Source: Dawidia cretensis (lineage in GTDB: Bacteria; Bacteroidota; Bacteroidia; Cytophagales; Cyclobacteriaceae). From it: a stretch of 64,000 nt of DNA. The stretch lies in the NCBI RefSeq assembly GCF_018598175.1, contig NZ_JAHESE010000005.1:124001-188000 (forward strand), read 5' to 3'. A program made the translations under genes and the position numbers. Numbering within the stretch: position 1 is the first letter of the stretch; each line of letters begins with the position of its first letter. The notes under the pieces were generated by a model that worked only from the letters and a program-made list of their open reading frames with translations, made no database searches and was not told the origin of the DNA. Positions 1 to 7,191 of this stretch are shown piece by piece.

Positions 1-210
1 TACAAATTGCAGCTACCCACGGGCAATTACGACACCCTGGGCGGACTGATCCTGGCCCACGCTGCCGAATTTCCGCGTCCCGGCGACGTTATTGCGGCCG
101 GTGAATTCACGTTTACGGTCCAATCGGTGCGCGAGAACCGCGTGGGGCTGGTCAAAGTGGTGAAAGCGATTGCAGGCACCGCACCGGAGTCTTCCGGTAA
201 GGCCGTTTAG
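1..210 (+). CDS. C-terminal end of a CorC/HlyC-family transporter (partial)
   Basis: Only the last 69 codons lie in the window; the frame is open to the left edge. The pattern YDTLGGLILAH followed by RPGDVI and a short strand ending in VGLVKVVKAI matches the CorC_HlyC (transporter-associated) domain. That domain closes membrane proteins built from a DUF21 domain and a CBS pair, thought to act in magnesium or cobalt efflux; the gliding protein GldE has the same architecture. The N-terminal membrane part is outside the window, so the subfamily cannot be decided. The gene ends about 120 bp before ppiD and runs in the same direction. Confidence 0.8.
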   Translation, partial: YKLQLPTGNYDTLGGLILAHAAEFPRPGDVIAAGEFTFTVQSVRENRVGLVKVVKAIAGTAPESSGKAV

Positions 211-222
211 TCTCCTTCTTTT

Positions 223-268
223 TTAGGCGTAAAATTCTGCGGTTCAGAGCACTTAGGCGTTAAATTTT
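223..268 (+). repeat. Imperfect direct repeat upstream of ppiD
   Basis: Two 16-nt copies, TTAGGCGTAAAATTCT at 223-238 and TTAGGCGTTAAATTTT at 253-268, agree at 14 of 16 positions with a 30-bp period. They lie just before the putative ppiD promoter, where an activator could bind two successive sites on one DNA face. This is a sequence observation only; no binding protein is known. Confidence 0.35.
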
Positions 269-277
269 AGGGTGAAA

Positions 278-308
278 TTTTTCTAATACAGAGAACGGAT
301 TAAATTTG
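278..308 (+). promoter_or_regulatory. Putative Bacteroidota promoter of ppiD
   Basis: TAAATTTG at 301-308 fits the Bacteroidota minus-7 consensus TAnnTTTG. A T-rich element at 278-282 sits about 19 nt upstream, where the TTTG minus-33 element belongs, but it reads TTTTT. Transcription would start near 314, leaving a short leader before the ATG at 329. Confidence 0.45.
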
Positions 309-328
309 CGGCTCTTTAAAAAATACTT

Positions 329-2437
329 ATGGCATTTATTGGAACATTGCGCAGCAAAATGGGCACCTGGGTGGTGGTCTTTGTATTTGTTGCGATTGCG
401 GCGTTTATCCTCGGAGATATCTTTAGCGGCCAATCGAACATCATGAACTGGGGCCGCAACACCGTAGGGGAAATTGCCGGAACAGAAATTTCGTATGAGA
501 CGTACCAAAACGTGGTACGCGAACGCGAGGCCAACTGGTACCTCAATACCGGCCGCGAGCCCGGCGAGCGCGACATGCCCGGCATCCGCCAGCAGGCGTG
601 GGATCTGCTCATCGCCCGCAATGCCATCGAACCGCAATATGCCAAACTGGGAATTGAAGTAACCGACGACGAAGAGTGGGACATGCTTCAGGGCAAAAAC
701 GTTGACGCGGGCATCCGTCAGGCGTTTACCGATCCGCAAACCGGACAATTCAATGCCGCCAAAGTGGTAGAATACATGCAGCAGATCAAAACTATGCCGG
801 CAACGTCCGAGCCCCGCATCCGCTGGGAGATCTTCCAGCGCGACCTGCGCCCGGGCCGTCAGCGTATCAAGTATGAGAATCTGCTCATCAAGAGCTCGTA
901 TATCACCAAAGCAGAAGCAGAACGCGAATACCACCTGCAAACCGACGTTGCCGAAGTGAAATATGTATACGTGCCGTTCTACGCGGTAAGCGATTCTGCC
1001 GTAAAAGTGACCGACGCCGACCTGGAAGCGTACTACAACAAGAACAAAGAGAAATACAAGACCGAAGAAGTTCGCAGCATGAAATATGTTAGCGTAGAGG
1101 TTGTTCCTTCCGCGACGGACTCAGCTGCCGTAACAGAAGACCTGGCCCGCGCCGTAAAAGAATTTGAAACAGCTGAAGCTGATTCTGTATATGCTTCGAA
1201 CAACACCGACGGTACCGCCCCGTATACAAAGTATAACCTGGGCTCACTGCCGGCGTTCATCCAAAAAGAACAACTGGAACAAGGTAACGTAATCGGCCCC
1301 TTCCTGGATGGCCAGACCTATAAAGTGGTGAAAGTATCGCGCATCGCGAAAGACACGGTCTACAGCGCGCGTGCGAAACACATCCTCATCAAGTGGGACG
1401 ATGCCAGCGACGCAGGCAAAGCCGCAGCCAAAGAGAAAGCCCGTGACATTCTGAAAGACATTAAAGGTGGCGCTGACTTCGGTCAGAAAGCCCGTGAATT
1501 TGGTTCGGATGGTACTGCCCAACGTGGTGGTGACCTGGGCTGGTTCAGCACTGGCCAAATGGTGAAGCCTTTCCAGGACGCCGTTTTTGCTGCGACCAAA
1601 ACAGGTGTACTGAACGACGTCGTAGAAACGGATTTCGGTTACCACATCATTGATGTGACCAACACCAAAACGAACGACGCGTATGTACTGGCAACGGTAG
1701 AACGCGAGATCGTAGCAAGCGACGCCACCATGAACGAAGCATTCCGCAAGGCAGAAAACTTTGCTTCGGAAGTCAATGGCCTGGAAGACTTTGACAAAAA
1801 AGCACAAGCTGCCGGTCTGACCGTACTGGAAGCTAAAAATATTACGGCTGGCGAGCGCCGCATCAGCACACTGGGTGAAGCCCGTACGATTGTACAGTGG
1901 TTGTTCCGCGACGCCTCTGTCGGCACCATCTCACAGGTGTTTGAAGTAGAAGGGCAAAACGTCGTGGCCATCATGACCAGCGAGATCAGCAAAGGCTACA
2001 AGCCCCTGTCTGTGGTGAAAGAAGAAATTCGCCCGGCGGTGACAAACGAAGTGAAAGGTCGCGAGATCATCCAGAAACTGGAGGCGCAGAAAGGTACGTT
2101 GGATGAAGTTGCCGCTGCCTTTGGAAGAGACGCGGGTGTATACAGCAGCAGTGACCTGAAGCTGAGCAGCAACTCCATGCCGACCGTGGGCTTTGACCCG
2201 ATAGCCGTTGGTACAGCATTTTCACTGGAGCCGGGCAAGCGCTCGAAGCCGATCGCCGGCGAGAACGGTGTGGTGCTGATCGAGCTTCAAAACAAGACCG
2301 TCGCTCCGGCCGCCCAGGACTACGGCGTGTACAAAACGCAACTGGAACAAGGTAGCCAGAACCGCAGCAGCTATAGCATTGCGGAGGCCATCAAAGACAA
2401 GTCTGAAATTTCAGACAAGCGCTATAAGTTCTTTTAA
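329..2437 (+). CDS. ppiD: PpiD-like peptidylprolyl isomerase (SurA-N/rotamase)
   Basis: Membrane-anchored periplasmic folding factor that acts on proteins crossing the envelope. Residues about 12-30 form a single transmembrane segment (VVVFVFVAIAAFILG), after which the chain is periplasmic. Residues about 30-200 resemble the SurA N-terminal chaperone region. Residues about 347-440 are a parvulin (PpiC) domain, seen in RAKHILIKW, a GADFGQKAREFGSDG segment, GGDLGWFSTGQMVKPF and the closing GYHIIDV. A second helical chaperone segment follows. At 702 residues it is typical for Bacteroidota PpiD. The ATG follows a recognisable promoter, and a strong terminator lies directly downstream, so the gene is probably monocistronic. 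Confidence 0.92.
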   Translation: MAFIGTLRSKMGTWVVVFVFVAIAAFILGDIFSGQSNIMNWGRNTVGEIAGTEISYETYQNVVREREANWYLNTGREPGERDMPGIRQQAWDLLIARNAIEPQYAKLGIEVTDDEEWDMLQGKNVDAGIRQAFTDPQTGQFNAAKVVEYMQQIKTMPATSEPRIRWEIFQRDLRPGRQRIKYENLLIKSSYITKAEAEREYHLQTDVAEVKYVYVPFYAVSDSAVKVTDADLEAYYNKNKEKYKTEEVRSMKYVSVEVVPSATDSAAVTEDLARAVKEFETAEADSVYASNNTDGTAPYTKYNLGSLPAFIQKEQLEQGNVIGPFLDGQTYKVVKVSRIAKDTVYSARAKHILIKWDDASDAGKAAAKEKARDILKDIKGGADFGQKAREFGSDGTAQRGGDLGWFSTGQMVKPFQDAVFAATKTGVLNDVVETDFGYHIIDVTNTKTNDAYVLATVEREIVASDATMNEAFRKAENFASEVNGLEDFDKKAQAAGLTVLEAKNITAGERRISTLGEARTIVQWLFRDASVGTISQVFEVEGQNVVAIMTSEISKGYKPLSVVKEEIRPAVTNEVKGREIIQKLEAQKGTLDEVAAAFGRDAGVYSSSDLKLSSNSMPTVGFDPIAVGTAFSLEPGKRSKPIAGENGVVLIELQNKTVAPAAQDYGVYKTQLEQGSQNRSSYSIAEAIKDKSEISDKRYKFF

Positions 2438-2459
2438 TTAAATATTCAACATAATGGCG

Positions 2460-2493
2460 GCGCCCTGGCATCACTGCCGGGGCGCTGTTTTTT
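2460..2493 (+). terminator. Intrinsic terminator of ppiD
   Basis: GCGCCCTGGCA pairs with TGCCGGGGCGC across a 4-nt loop (one wobble pair), followed within two bases by six T residues. It separates ppiD from the DUF493 gene, whose ATG follows five bases after the T run. Confidence 0.88.
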
Positions 2494-2497
2494 ACTC

Positions 2498-2761
2498 ATG
2501 GACGAACAGTGGATCAATGGCTTTCGTGAAAAACTTGACCAACACTATACTTGGCCATCACTGTATATTTTTAAATTCATCGTGCCCAAAGGCAAGGAAG
2601 AAGACCTGAAGCAGCTCTTTCCATTGCACACACCCACCGAGAAGGCCTCCAAGCAAGGGAATTACACCAGCATTACCATGCAAATGATGATGCCCTCCAG
2701 CGATGCCGTAATCGACGTGTATATCAAAGCTTCCCAGATAGAAGGCATCGTGGCATTGTAA
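2498..2761 (+). CDS. DUF493 family protein (YbeD-like)
   Basis: A small 87-residue cytosolic protein. The order FKFIVPKGKEEDLKQLF, a short charged loop, YTSITMQMMMPSSDAVIDVY and a C-terminal strand follows the ferredoxin-like fold of the DUF493/YbeD family. In enterobacteria the relative sits between dacA and lipB, but its function is unsettled and nothing here adds to it. The gene begins right after the ppiD terminator and may be transcribed with the pterin dehydratase 55 bp downstream. No catalytic motif is visible. Confidence 0.8.
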   Translation: MDEQWINGFREKLDQHYTWPSLYIFKFIVPKGKEEDLKQLFPLHTPTEKASKQGNYTSITMQMMMPSSDAVIDVYIKASQIEGIVAL

Positions 2762-2816
2762 GGCACGGTCTTTTTACAGGCGGTATATAAAATCGTAAGC
2801 GTAAATCTCTGCTCGT

Positions 2817-3068
2817 ATGGAATGGAAAAACGAAAAGAATCGGCTTAAGAAGACATTTACCTTCAATGACTTTGGCGAAGCATTCGGGTTTATGACCCGG
2901 GTGGCCTTGCTGGCCGAAAAAATGAATCACCACCCCACGTGGACAAACTCCTGGAACACCGTAAGCTTTGAGCTGTCGACACACGACGCCGGCGACGTGG
3001 TGACCGAAAAAGACAGGACACTGGCCGAAGCGATCGACCGACTCGCCGGCACCCCGGCAACGAACTAA
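2817..3068 (+). CDS. Pterin-4a-carbinolamine dehydratase
   Basis: Dehydrates 4a-hydroxytetrahydrobiopterin so that oxidised pterin cofactor can be recycled. The 83-residue length is usual. The family motif is complete: E-K-x-NHHPTW, then a spaced aromatic/Val, then [13 protein letters not shown], giving the catalytic histidine pair and the later His-Asp. A homologue of this family can also act as a transcriptional coactivator in animals, but there is no sign of that here. The stop codon is followed three bases later by the ATG of rsmI, so the two genes are very likely one transcript. No pterin-dependent hydroxylase is in the window. Confidence 0.93.
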   Translation: MEWKNEKNRLKKTFTFNDFGEAFGFMTRVALLAEKMNHHPTWTNSWNTVSFELSTHDAGDVVTEKDRTLAEAIDRLAGTPATN

Positions 3069-3071
3069 CCC

Positions 3072-3767
3072 ATGCAGCCCGAAGCAGCCAACCCCACCGT
3101 ACTATACATTGTCCCCACGCCCATCGGCAACCTGGCCGACATCACGCTGCGGGCACTGGAGGTATTGAAGACCGTCGACCTGATCCTGGCGGAAGACACC
3201 CGCACATCGGGCTTTTTGCTCAAGCATTATGCCATTGCGCGGCCGTTGCAGAGCTTTCACAACTTCAACGAGCACAAGGTACTCGGTACGTTGGTGCAGC
3301 GCATGGAGAAAGGAGAGGTGATGGCGCTGGTGTCGGATGCCGGCACGCCCGGTATTTCCGATCCGGGCTTTCTGCTGGTACGGGCCGCGTTGCAAGCCGG
3401 ATTAAAGATCGAATGCCTGCCGGGCGCCACGGCCTTTGTACCCGCGCTGGTCAAGTCGGGCCTGCCGTCAGACCGCTTTGTATTCGAGGGCTTCATACCG
3501 CAAAAGAAAGGCCGCCAGACGTTGTTAAAGAAGCTGGCCACGGAAGAGCGCACCATGATCTTTTACGAGTCGCCCTACCGGTTGGTCAAGACGCTGGAGC
3601 AATTCGTGGAATACTTCGGACCGGAGCGACGCGCTTCAGTGTCGCGCGAGCTGACCAAGATGTTTGAAGAGACCGTGAACGGCACACTGCCGGAAGTAGT
3701 GGCACACTTTCAGGCCAAAGAGGTCAAGGGCGAGATCGTTATCGTCGTAGAAGGCTTGCCCGATTGA
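3072..3767 (+). CDS. rsmI: 16S rRNA 2'-O-ribose C1402 methyltransferase RsmI
   Basis: SAM-dependent enzyme that methylates the ribose of C1402 in the ribosomal decoding centre. It shows the family's ordered motifs: PTPIGNLADITLRALEVL near the N-terminus, AEDTRTSG, SDAGTPGISDPGF in the SAM-binding glycine-rich loop, and FYESPYRL in the second half. The 231 residues match the tetrapyrrole-methylase-like fold of RsmI without extra domains. It starts three bases after the pterin dehydratase stop codon, pointing to translational linkage. No terminator is obvious behind it. Confidence 0.95.
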   Translation: MQPEAANPTVLYIVPTPIGNLADITLRALEVLKTVDLILAEDTRTSGFLLKHYAIARPLQSFHNFNEHKVLGTLVQRMEKGEVMALVSDAGTPGISDPGFLLVRAALQAGLKIECLPGATAFVPALVKSGLPSDRFVFEGFIPQKKGRQTLLKKLATEERTMIFYESPYRLVKTLEQFVEYFGPERRASVSRELTKMFEETVNGTLPEVVAHFQAKEVKGEIVIVVEGLPD

Positions 3768-3788
3768 TGCACGGATGTAAATAATTAT

Positions 3789-3796
3789 TATCTTCA
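3789..3796 (+). promoter_or_regulatory. Possible minus-7 element of the inositol phosphatase gene
   Basis: TATCTTCA resembles the Bacteroidota minus-7 consensus TAnnTTTG and lies 24 nt before the preferred ATG. No good TTTG minus-33 partner is visible. Confidence 0.3.
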
Positions 3797-3820
3797 CCTC
3801 GATCATTTATAACGGTGGCG

Positions 3821-4618
3821 ATGGATATAGCAGGAATTCAACAGAACGTCAGAGAGCTTTGTCAGGAAGTAGGCGCGTTCATTCAACACGAGAGCGAGAA
3901 CTTCGACCTGAGCCGGGTAGAACAAAAGGACAGCTTCAACAACCTTGTATCGTATGTGGACAAAGAGGCTGAACGCCGGCTGGTCGCTACGTTGCACAAG
4001 CTGTTGCCGCAGGCCGGCTTCATCACCGAAGAAGAAACCGTACAGCAATCCCATCAGCACGAGTATAATTGGATTATCGATCCACTCGACGGCACCACGA
4101 ACTTCCTGCACGGACTACCTATATATGCCATCAGCATCGGCTTGACACGCGGTGAGACAACCATCCTGGGCGATGTATACCACGTGGTGCGCAAAGAGTG
4201 TTTCCACGCCATCGAAGGCGGCCTCGCGTATTGCAACGACAAAGTCATTCATGTATCACAAGCCCCTGCGCTGTCCGACAGCCTGCTGGCAACGGGCTTT
4301 CCATATTACCATTCCGAAAAGAAAGACGCCTACCTCGACATCATCCGAGACTTCCTCGAAAAGTCGCACGGCATACGCCGGCTGGGCAGCGCCGCCATTG
4401 ACCTGGCCTACGTGGCCTGCGGCCGCATCGAGGGATTTTTTGAATACAACCTCAATCCCTGGGACGTCGTAGCCGGCGCCTTCATTGTACAGCAGGCCGG
4501 CGGCCGCGTATCGGATTTCTCCGGTGGTAATAATTTCGTGTTTGGCCGGGAGCTGTGTGCTGCCAATGGCCACATCCACAACGAAATGCTAAGCCTGATC
4601 CAACGCCGCTGGAAATAA
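3821..4618 (+). CDS. Inositol monophosphatase family protein (SuhB-like)
   Basis: Mg2+-dependent, lithium-sensitive-type sugar phosphatase; likely substrates are inositol-1-phosphate or related sugar phosphates. The metal site is complete: the acidic EEET cluster after GFIT, the signature WIIDPLDGTTNF, and the C-terminal NPWDVVAGAFIVQQAGG. RRLGSAAIDLAYVACGR shapes the substrate pocket. I chose the ATG at 3821 over a GTG six bases earlier because the protein then begins MDIAG and a plausible minus-7 element is correctly spaced. The family is also close to CysQ-type nucleotidases, but the loop lengths favour IMPase. Confidence 0.9.
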   Translation: MDIAGIQQNVRELCQEVGAFIQHESENFDLSRVEQKDSFNNLVSYVDKEAERRLVATLHKLLPQAGFITEEETVQQSHQHEYNWIIDPLDGTTNFLHGLPIYAISIGLTRGETTILGDVYHVVRKECFHAIEGGLAYCNDKVIHVSQAPALSDSLLATGFPYYHSEKKDAYLDIIRDFLEKSHGIRRLGSAAIDLAYVACGRIEGFFEYNLNPWDVVAGAFIVQQAGGRVSDFSGGNNFVFGRELCAANGHIHNEMLSLIQRRWK

Positions 4619-4942
4619 GACAAAATCTTTAAATATCCTTACGTACTTTTGATTTCGGGCATTTTGCATGAATATCCAGGCGCTTGTAAATCAAGCCGTT
4701 CATTCTTTTAATGCCCTTTCGCAGACGCCTGTAGTATTTCCTCTGCTATTTTTAGAGCCAAAGAATATTTGGTTATCTTACTTACACCGTATGGCCCATT
4801 TTGTGAAAAGCCGGCATTTTTTGCGGCAGCGGTCAGCATATAGTACAGGCCTCCTAACGTGCACGGAAATCCAAACGCATAGGTTTTTCCGTATATGCCT
4901 GGACATCTGGTAACTAATAAATAAAAAGCTATAGATACACTT
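4619..4942 (+). other. 324-bp intergenic stretch
   Basis: Two overlapping open frames exist here (4668-4913 on plus and 4708-5091 on minus). Their translations are cysteine- and serine-rich or irregular and look non-coding. The last 40 bases are AT-rich and probably carry the promoter of the next small gene. I see no terminator for the phosphatase gene and no recognisable RNA. Confidence 0.5.
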
Positions 4943-5116
4943 ATGATTATGGGACAGTTATTGTATTCGCAGCAGTTGAAGGAGCAGCTTATCAACATCG
5001 AAGCCACGGCTAAAGAGCTTGCCAAAGAGGATCCCGCGAAGTCGACCGAGCAATTTCGTGCCGAAATAGACTTTATCGTAACTCTGCTCAAAGAAGCCCA
5101 GCAAATGGTTGATTAA
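4943..5116 (+). CDS. Small acidic helical protein, 57 aa, unknown
   Basis: A short frame starting MIMGQLLYSQQLKEQL (a second ATG lies six bases in) and ending KEAQQMVD. The composition is rich in Glu, Lys, Leu, Ala and Gln, as in a single long amphipathic helix or coiled coil. It has no signal peptide and no cysteine. Codon use resembles neighbouring genes, the frame is preceded by AT-rich DNA, and a strong hairpin terminator follows at 5142, which together argue for a real gene. Its stop overlaps by two bases the stop of the convergent minus-strand gene. I do not recognise a family. Confidence 0.55.
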   Translation: MIMGQLLYSQQLKEQLINIEATAKELAKEDPAKSTEQFRAEIDFIVTLLKEAQQMVD

Positions 5117-6426
5117 CCGGAGCTCGTCCTTACCTGAGCTGAAAAGCCGTTCCAGTTTTCCGGGGCGGCTTTTTCTGTTGATGCGCCGCCAGTCACTGGT
5201 CGATAATACAAGCGTGGTTGATCGTCGACGGCTGGAGCAAGTGTTAGTGCCGAGCGAAGCGCAGGTACGTCACTTGTGCCTGGTGTGTTGGCAGTGTCCC
5301 GACTGCCTTCGGGCAGCAGTGAAATATATACTACCGGTTGATCCACCACAGAGGTCATTACGCTCGTCTCCGCTGTACTGATTATATTTTCTTTCTGTGC
5401 AATCACTGGTATAGCATAACGATAAACTTTAACCTCTGGCTTCTCTACAACAGCTTCTTTCAACGAATATACATACCGCATTTCCGGCTGCCGGAACCCT
5501 TCGGATACTTTCTTGACTTTCACTATGGGCAAATCTTCTATCACCGCTTCATCCGCCACGTTAAATTCTTCCTCTCCCATTTCATCATCCCCAAGACCAC
5601 CACCCGGTACATCCTCTTTCCCACGCAATGCCAGGATCTTCGCCGAACCAAATCTTTTCACTTCATCAATCTTTCCACCCTCCCGAAAGGCGCCATATTC
5701 AATACCAATCGATAACATCAACGTCCACCGGTTGTCTGGTGGGAGTGCATTCATGGCTAATTCCAGCACCGTGCTTTCCATTCCTTCTAACGAAGGGTTC
5801 CAACCGGTTGAAATATCAATCGAGTAATATGAGGGATCATACCACGTGGGTGGCAAATACTCTTTCGCGGCCACATCAAATGTCACATCCGGCACAATAC
5901 CCAGCGTAACCGTCAGGCGAAACATTGCGTGGTTGTTTTGCGGGAAATAGTTAATATCACGTATCAACTCGGCAATTTCAATACGGGCCGAACGATTGGC
6001 GCGGTCCATCGTATAATATACCGGTGTACGCACAATGGAGTCGAAGCTGGGTGCTTTATACATGGTTGAAAAACCTTCGAGCAGGCGCGTATGTTCAGAG
6101 AGCGTGATACTGCGGCGGCCCCATTCGCTGGTGCCGTCGCGCAATTGCACCTGGCGCATAATGCTGTTGATATCACTGCCGAAGTTATAGTCTGACAGAC
6201 GCCGCAGTTGATGCATGGCCATCCGCACGTAGCTGCCGTGGCGCGAGCAACCGCCGAACTCCGACATGGTACGGCGCGTATTTTCAAAGCTGGGACTGGT
6301 TTTTACTTTTTCGCCGCTGGGTCCGCCCTTGCGCCGAACGACAATCTTGTCGACGCCGCGCATGCGGTAAGCGCTCAGCATGTCTAACTTACCGGTAAAG
6401 GCGAATGGTCCTTCGAGAAAGGGCAT
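5113..6426 (-). CDS. Hypothetical protein, 437 aa
   Basis: I cannot assign a function. It has no signal peptide and no transmembrane segment, so it is probably cytosolic. The N-terminus (FTGKLDMLSAYRMRGVDKIVVRRKGG) is basic and vaguely like small Bacteroidota proteins that begin with a glycine/arginine-rich strand, but the match is too weak to use. The middle (residues about 90-290) alternates strands and helices. The C-terminal 100 residues are Val/Glu-rich and probably disordered (VIEDLPIVKVKKV, VVEKPEVKVYRYA). The last codons lie inside the terminator hairpin shared with the convergent small gene, so its mRNA end would overlap that hairpin. Confidence 0.7.
   Translation of the reverse strand: MPFLEGPFAFTGKLDMLSAYRMRGVDKIVVRRKGGPSGEKVKTSPSFENTRRTMSEFGGCSRHGSYVRMAMHQLRRLSDYNFGSDINSIMRQVQLRDGTSEWGRRSITLSEHTRLLEGFSTMYKAPSFDSIVRTPVYYTMDRANRSARIEIAELIRDINYFPQNNHAMFRLTVTLGIVPDVTFDVAAKEYLPPTWYDPSYYSIDISTGWNPSLEGMESTVLELAMNALPPDNRWTLMLSIGIEYGAFREGGKIDEVKRFGSAKILALRGKEDVPGGGLGDDEMGEEEFNVADEAVIEDLPIVKVKKVSEGFRQPEMRYVYSLKEAVVEKPEVKVYRYAIPVIAQKENIISTAETSVMTSVVDQPVVYISLLPEGSRDTANTPGTSDVPALRSALTLAPAVDDQPRLYYRPVTGGASTEKAAPENWNGFSAQVRTSSG
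5142..5175. terminator. Bidirectional hairpin terminator between convergent genes
   Basis: GCCGTTCC pairs with GGGGCGGC (two G-U pairs) and is flanked by AAAA on the left and TTTTT on the right, so it can terminate transcription on both strands. It lies inside the last codons of the minus-strand 437-residue gene and 26 bp after the plus-strand 57-residue gene. Confidence 0.75.
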
Positions 6427-6745
6427 AATCGATTGGTTTTAAGGTAACGAGAGGTTTTTTCGACAACATCCAACGTTGTAACGGTGTCTACTTCGAATGT
6501 ACGAAAAGGTGAGTAACGGTCTATCTATTGAATAATTTAAATTTTTAGGAAAAGATCTTTAGCTGGTGATGTTCAATACATATATAATACTTTAATATCT
6601 ATTTGACAAAACTTAATAAACTATTGAATATCTATTCTATATCTCAACTCCTAGCAGGCACTATACCGGATTTTTCGGGGGTGTTTGGTAGGGATGGAGA
6701 AAGAATCTAAAAAGTTTTCTTGGTAGGGGATCCTTGAACGGGAAT

Positions 6746-6972
6746 GGATAAATCCTGGATGCGGAAATATATCAGGGAAATTATCCAGGCCGATTCGTGG
6801 GGTCCACGGCAGTCTGGAAACTGCAGGCAGTTCCGGGTACAAGTTCCGCACCTACGCGAACGCTAGGTCCTGCCTGTCGGAAGGCAGGGTTAAAACTTGC
6901 AACAGCACATTCGTGGTAGCTGGCGCCCCGACCTTACCGGGATGACTGAAACCGTTGCCAGACTGGCGGGGC
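6746..6972 (+). ncRNA. Candidate structured RNA (unassigned)
   Basis: Successive local pairings can be drawn: GGATAA (6746) with TTATCC (6781) enclosing CCTGGAT/ATCAGG; GCAGT/ACTGC at 6809-6824, with an alternative GGAAACTG/CAGTTCC; ACCTA/TAGGT at 6850-6868; CCTGCC/GGCAGG at 6869-6888; and GCCCCG (6925) with CGGGGC (6967) enclosing GCCA/TGGC. The strand is assumed. Such stems can occur by chance in GC-rich DNA, so this is a candidate only. Confidence 0.3.
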
Positions 6973-7044
6973 CGCATTTAAATGATCAAGCTTGGTTTTG
7001 TTTGTGTACACTAGCCATAAGGTTGGTTTGCAGTATTCGTAGGA

Positions 7045-7120
7045 GGCGCGAGTATGGAGACTGACCTCATCCTGACACGTCGGAACGAGTGTCCGTCTAA
7101 GACGGGCTGAGACGCGCGCC
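7045..7120 (+). promoter_or_regulatory. Candidate three-way-junction leader upstream of the CHASE3 kinase
   Basis: GGCGCG at 7045 pairs with CGCGCC at 7115. Inside it CTCA (7066) pairs with TGAG (7108), and the junction carries two hairpins: GACAC/GTGTC at 7074-7093 and CCGTC/GACGG at 7093-7105. The compact fold ends 71 nt before the kinase ATG, a typical position for a cis-acting leader. The string GGGCTGAGA recalls the TPP riboswitch, but the rest of that element is absent. Confidence 0.35.
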
Positions 7121-7191
7121 AGTTACACATGGGCCATCCTTTTATCGCAGATTTCTTGCCAGATTTAATAGATTGCCGTAATCTTAATGAT

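Larger units (their letters stand above)
6427..7191. other. 765-bp non-coding region between divergent genes
   Basis: The first 220 bp are AT-rich and presumably hold the promoter of the minus-strand gene. From about 6740 onwards the GC content rises and complementary segments become dense, with no convincing reading frame; a 66-codon minus-strand frame at 6651-6851 has no coding character. The structured parts are listed separately. A CCTGCC/GGCAGG hairpin at 6869-6888 also falls here. I searched by eye for tmRNA, RNase P, SRP and 6S signatures and found none. Confidence 0.6.

Noticed and set aside
4668-5091. Frames 4668-4913 (plus) and 4708-5091 (minus)
   Set aside because: Composition is not protein-like; the minus one runs through the better-supported 57-residue gene.
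6651-6851. 66-codon minus-strand frame in the structured spacer
   Set aside because: Proline- and arginine-heavy translation with no start context; more likely an accident of the RNA-like region.
7100-7115. GGGCTGAGA near 7104 as a TPP riboswitch
   Set aside because: Only the CTGAGA segment matches; the pyrophosphate-binding half (TGATCTGGATAATGCCAG type) is absent downstream. The real THI element is at 49714.
7129-7191. Upstream ATG for the CHASE3 kinase
   Set aside because: It would place 21 polar residues before the first membrane helix; the ATG at 7192 gives a normal N-terminus.
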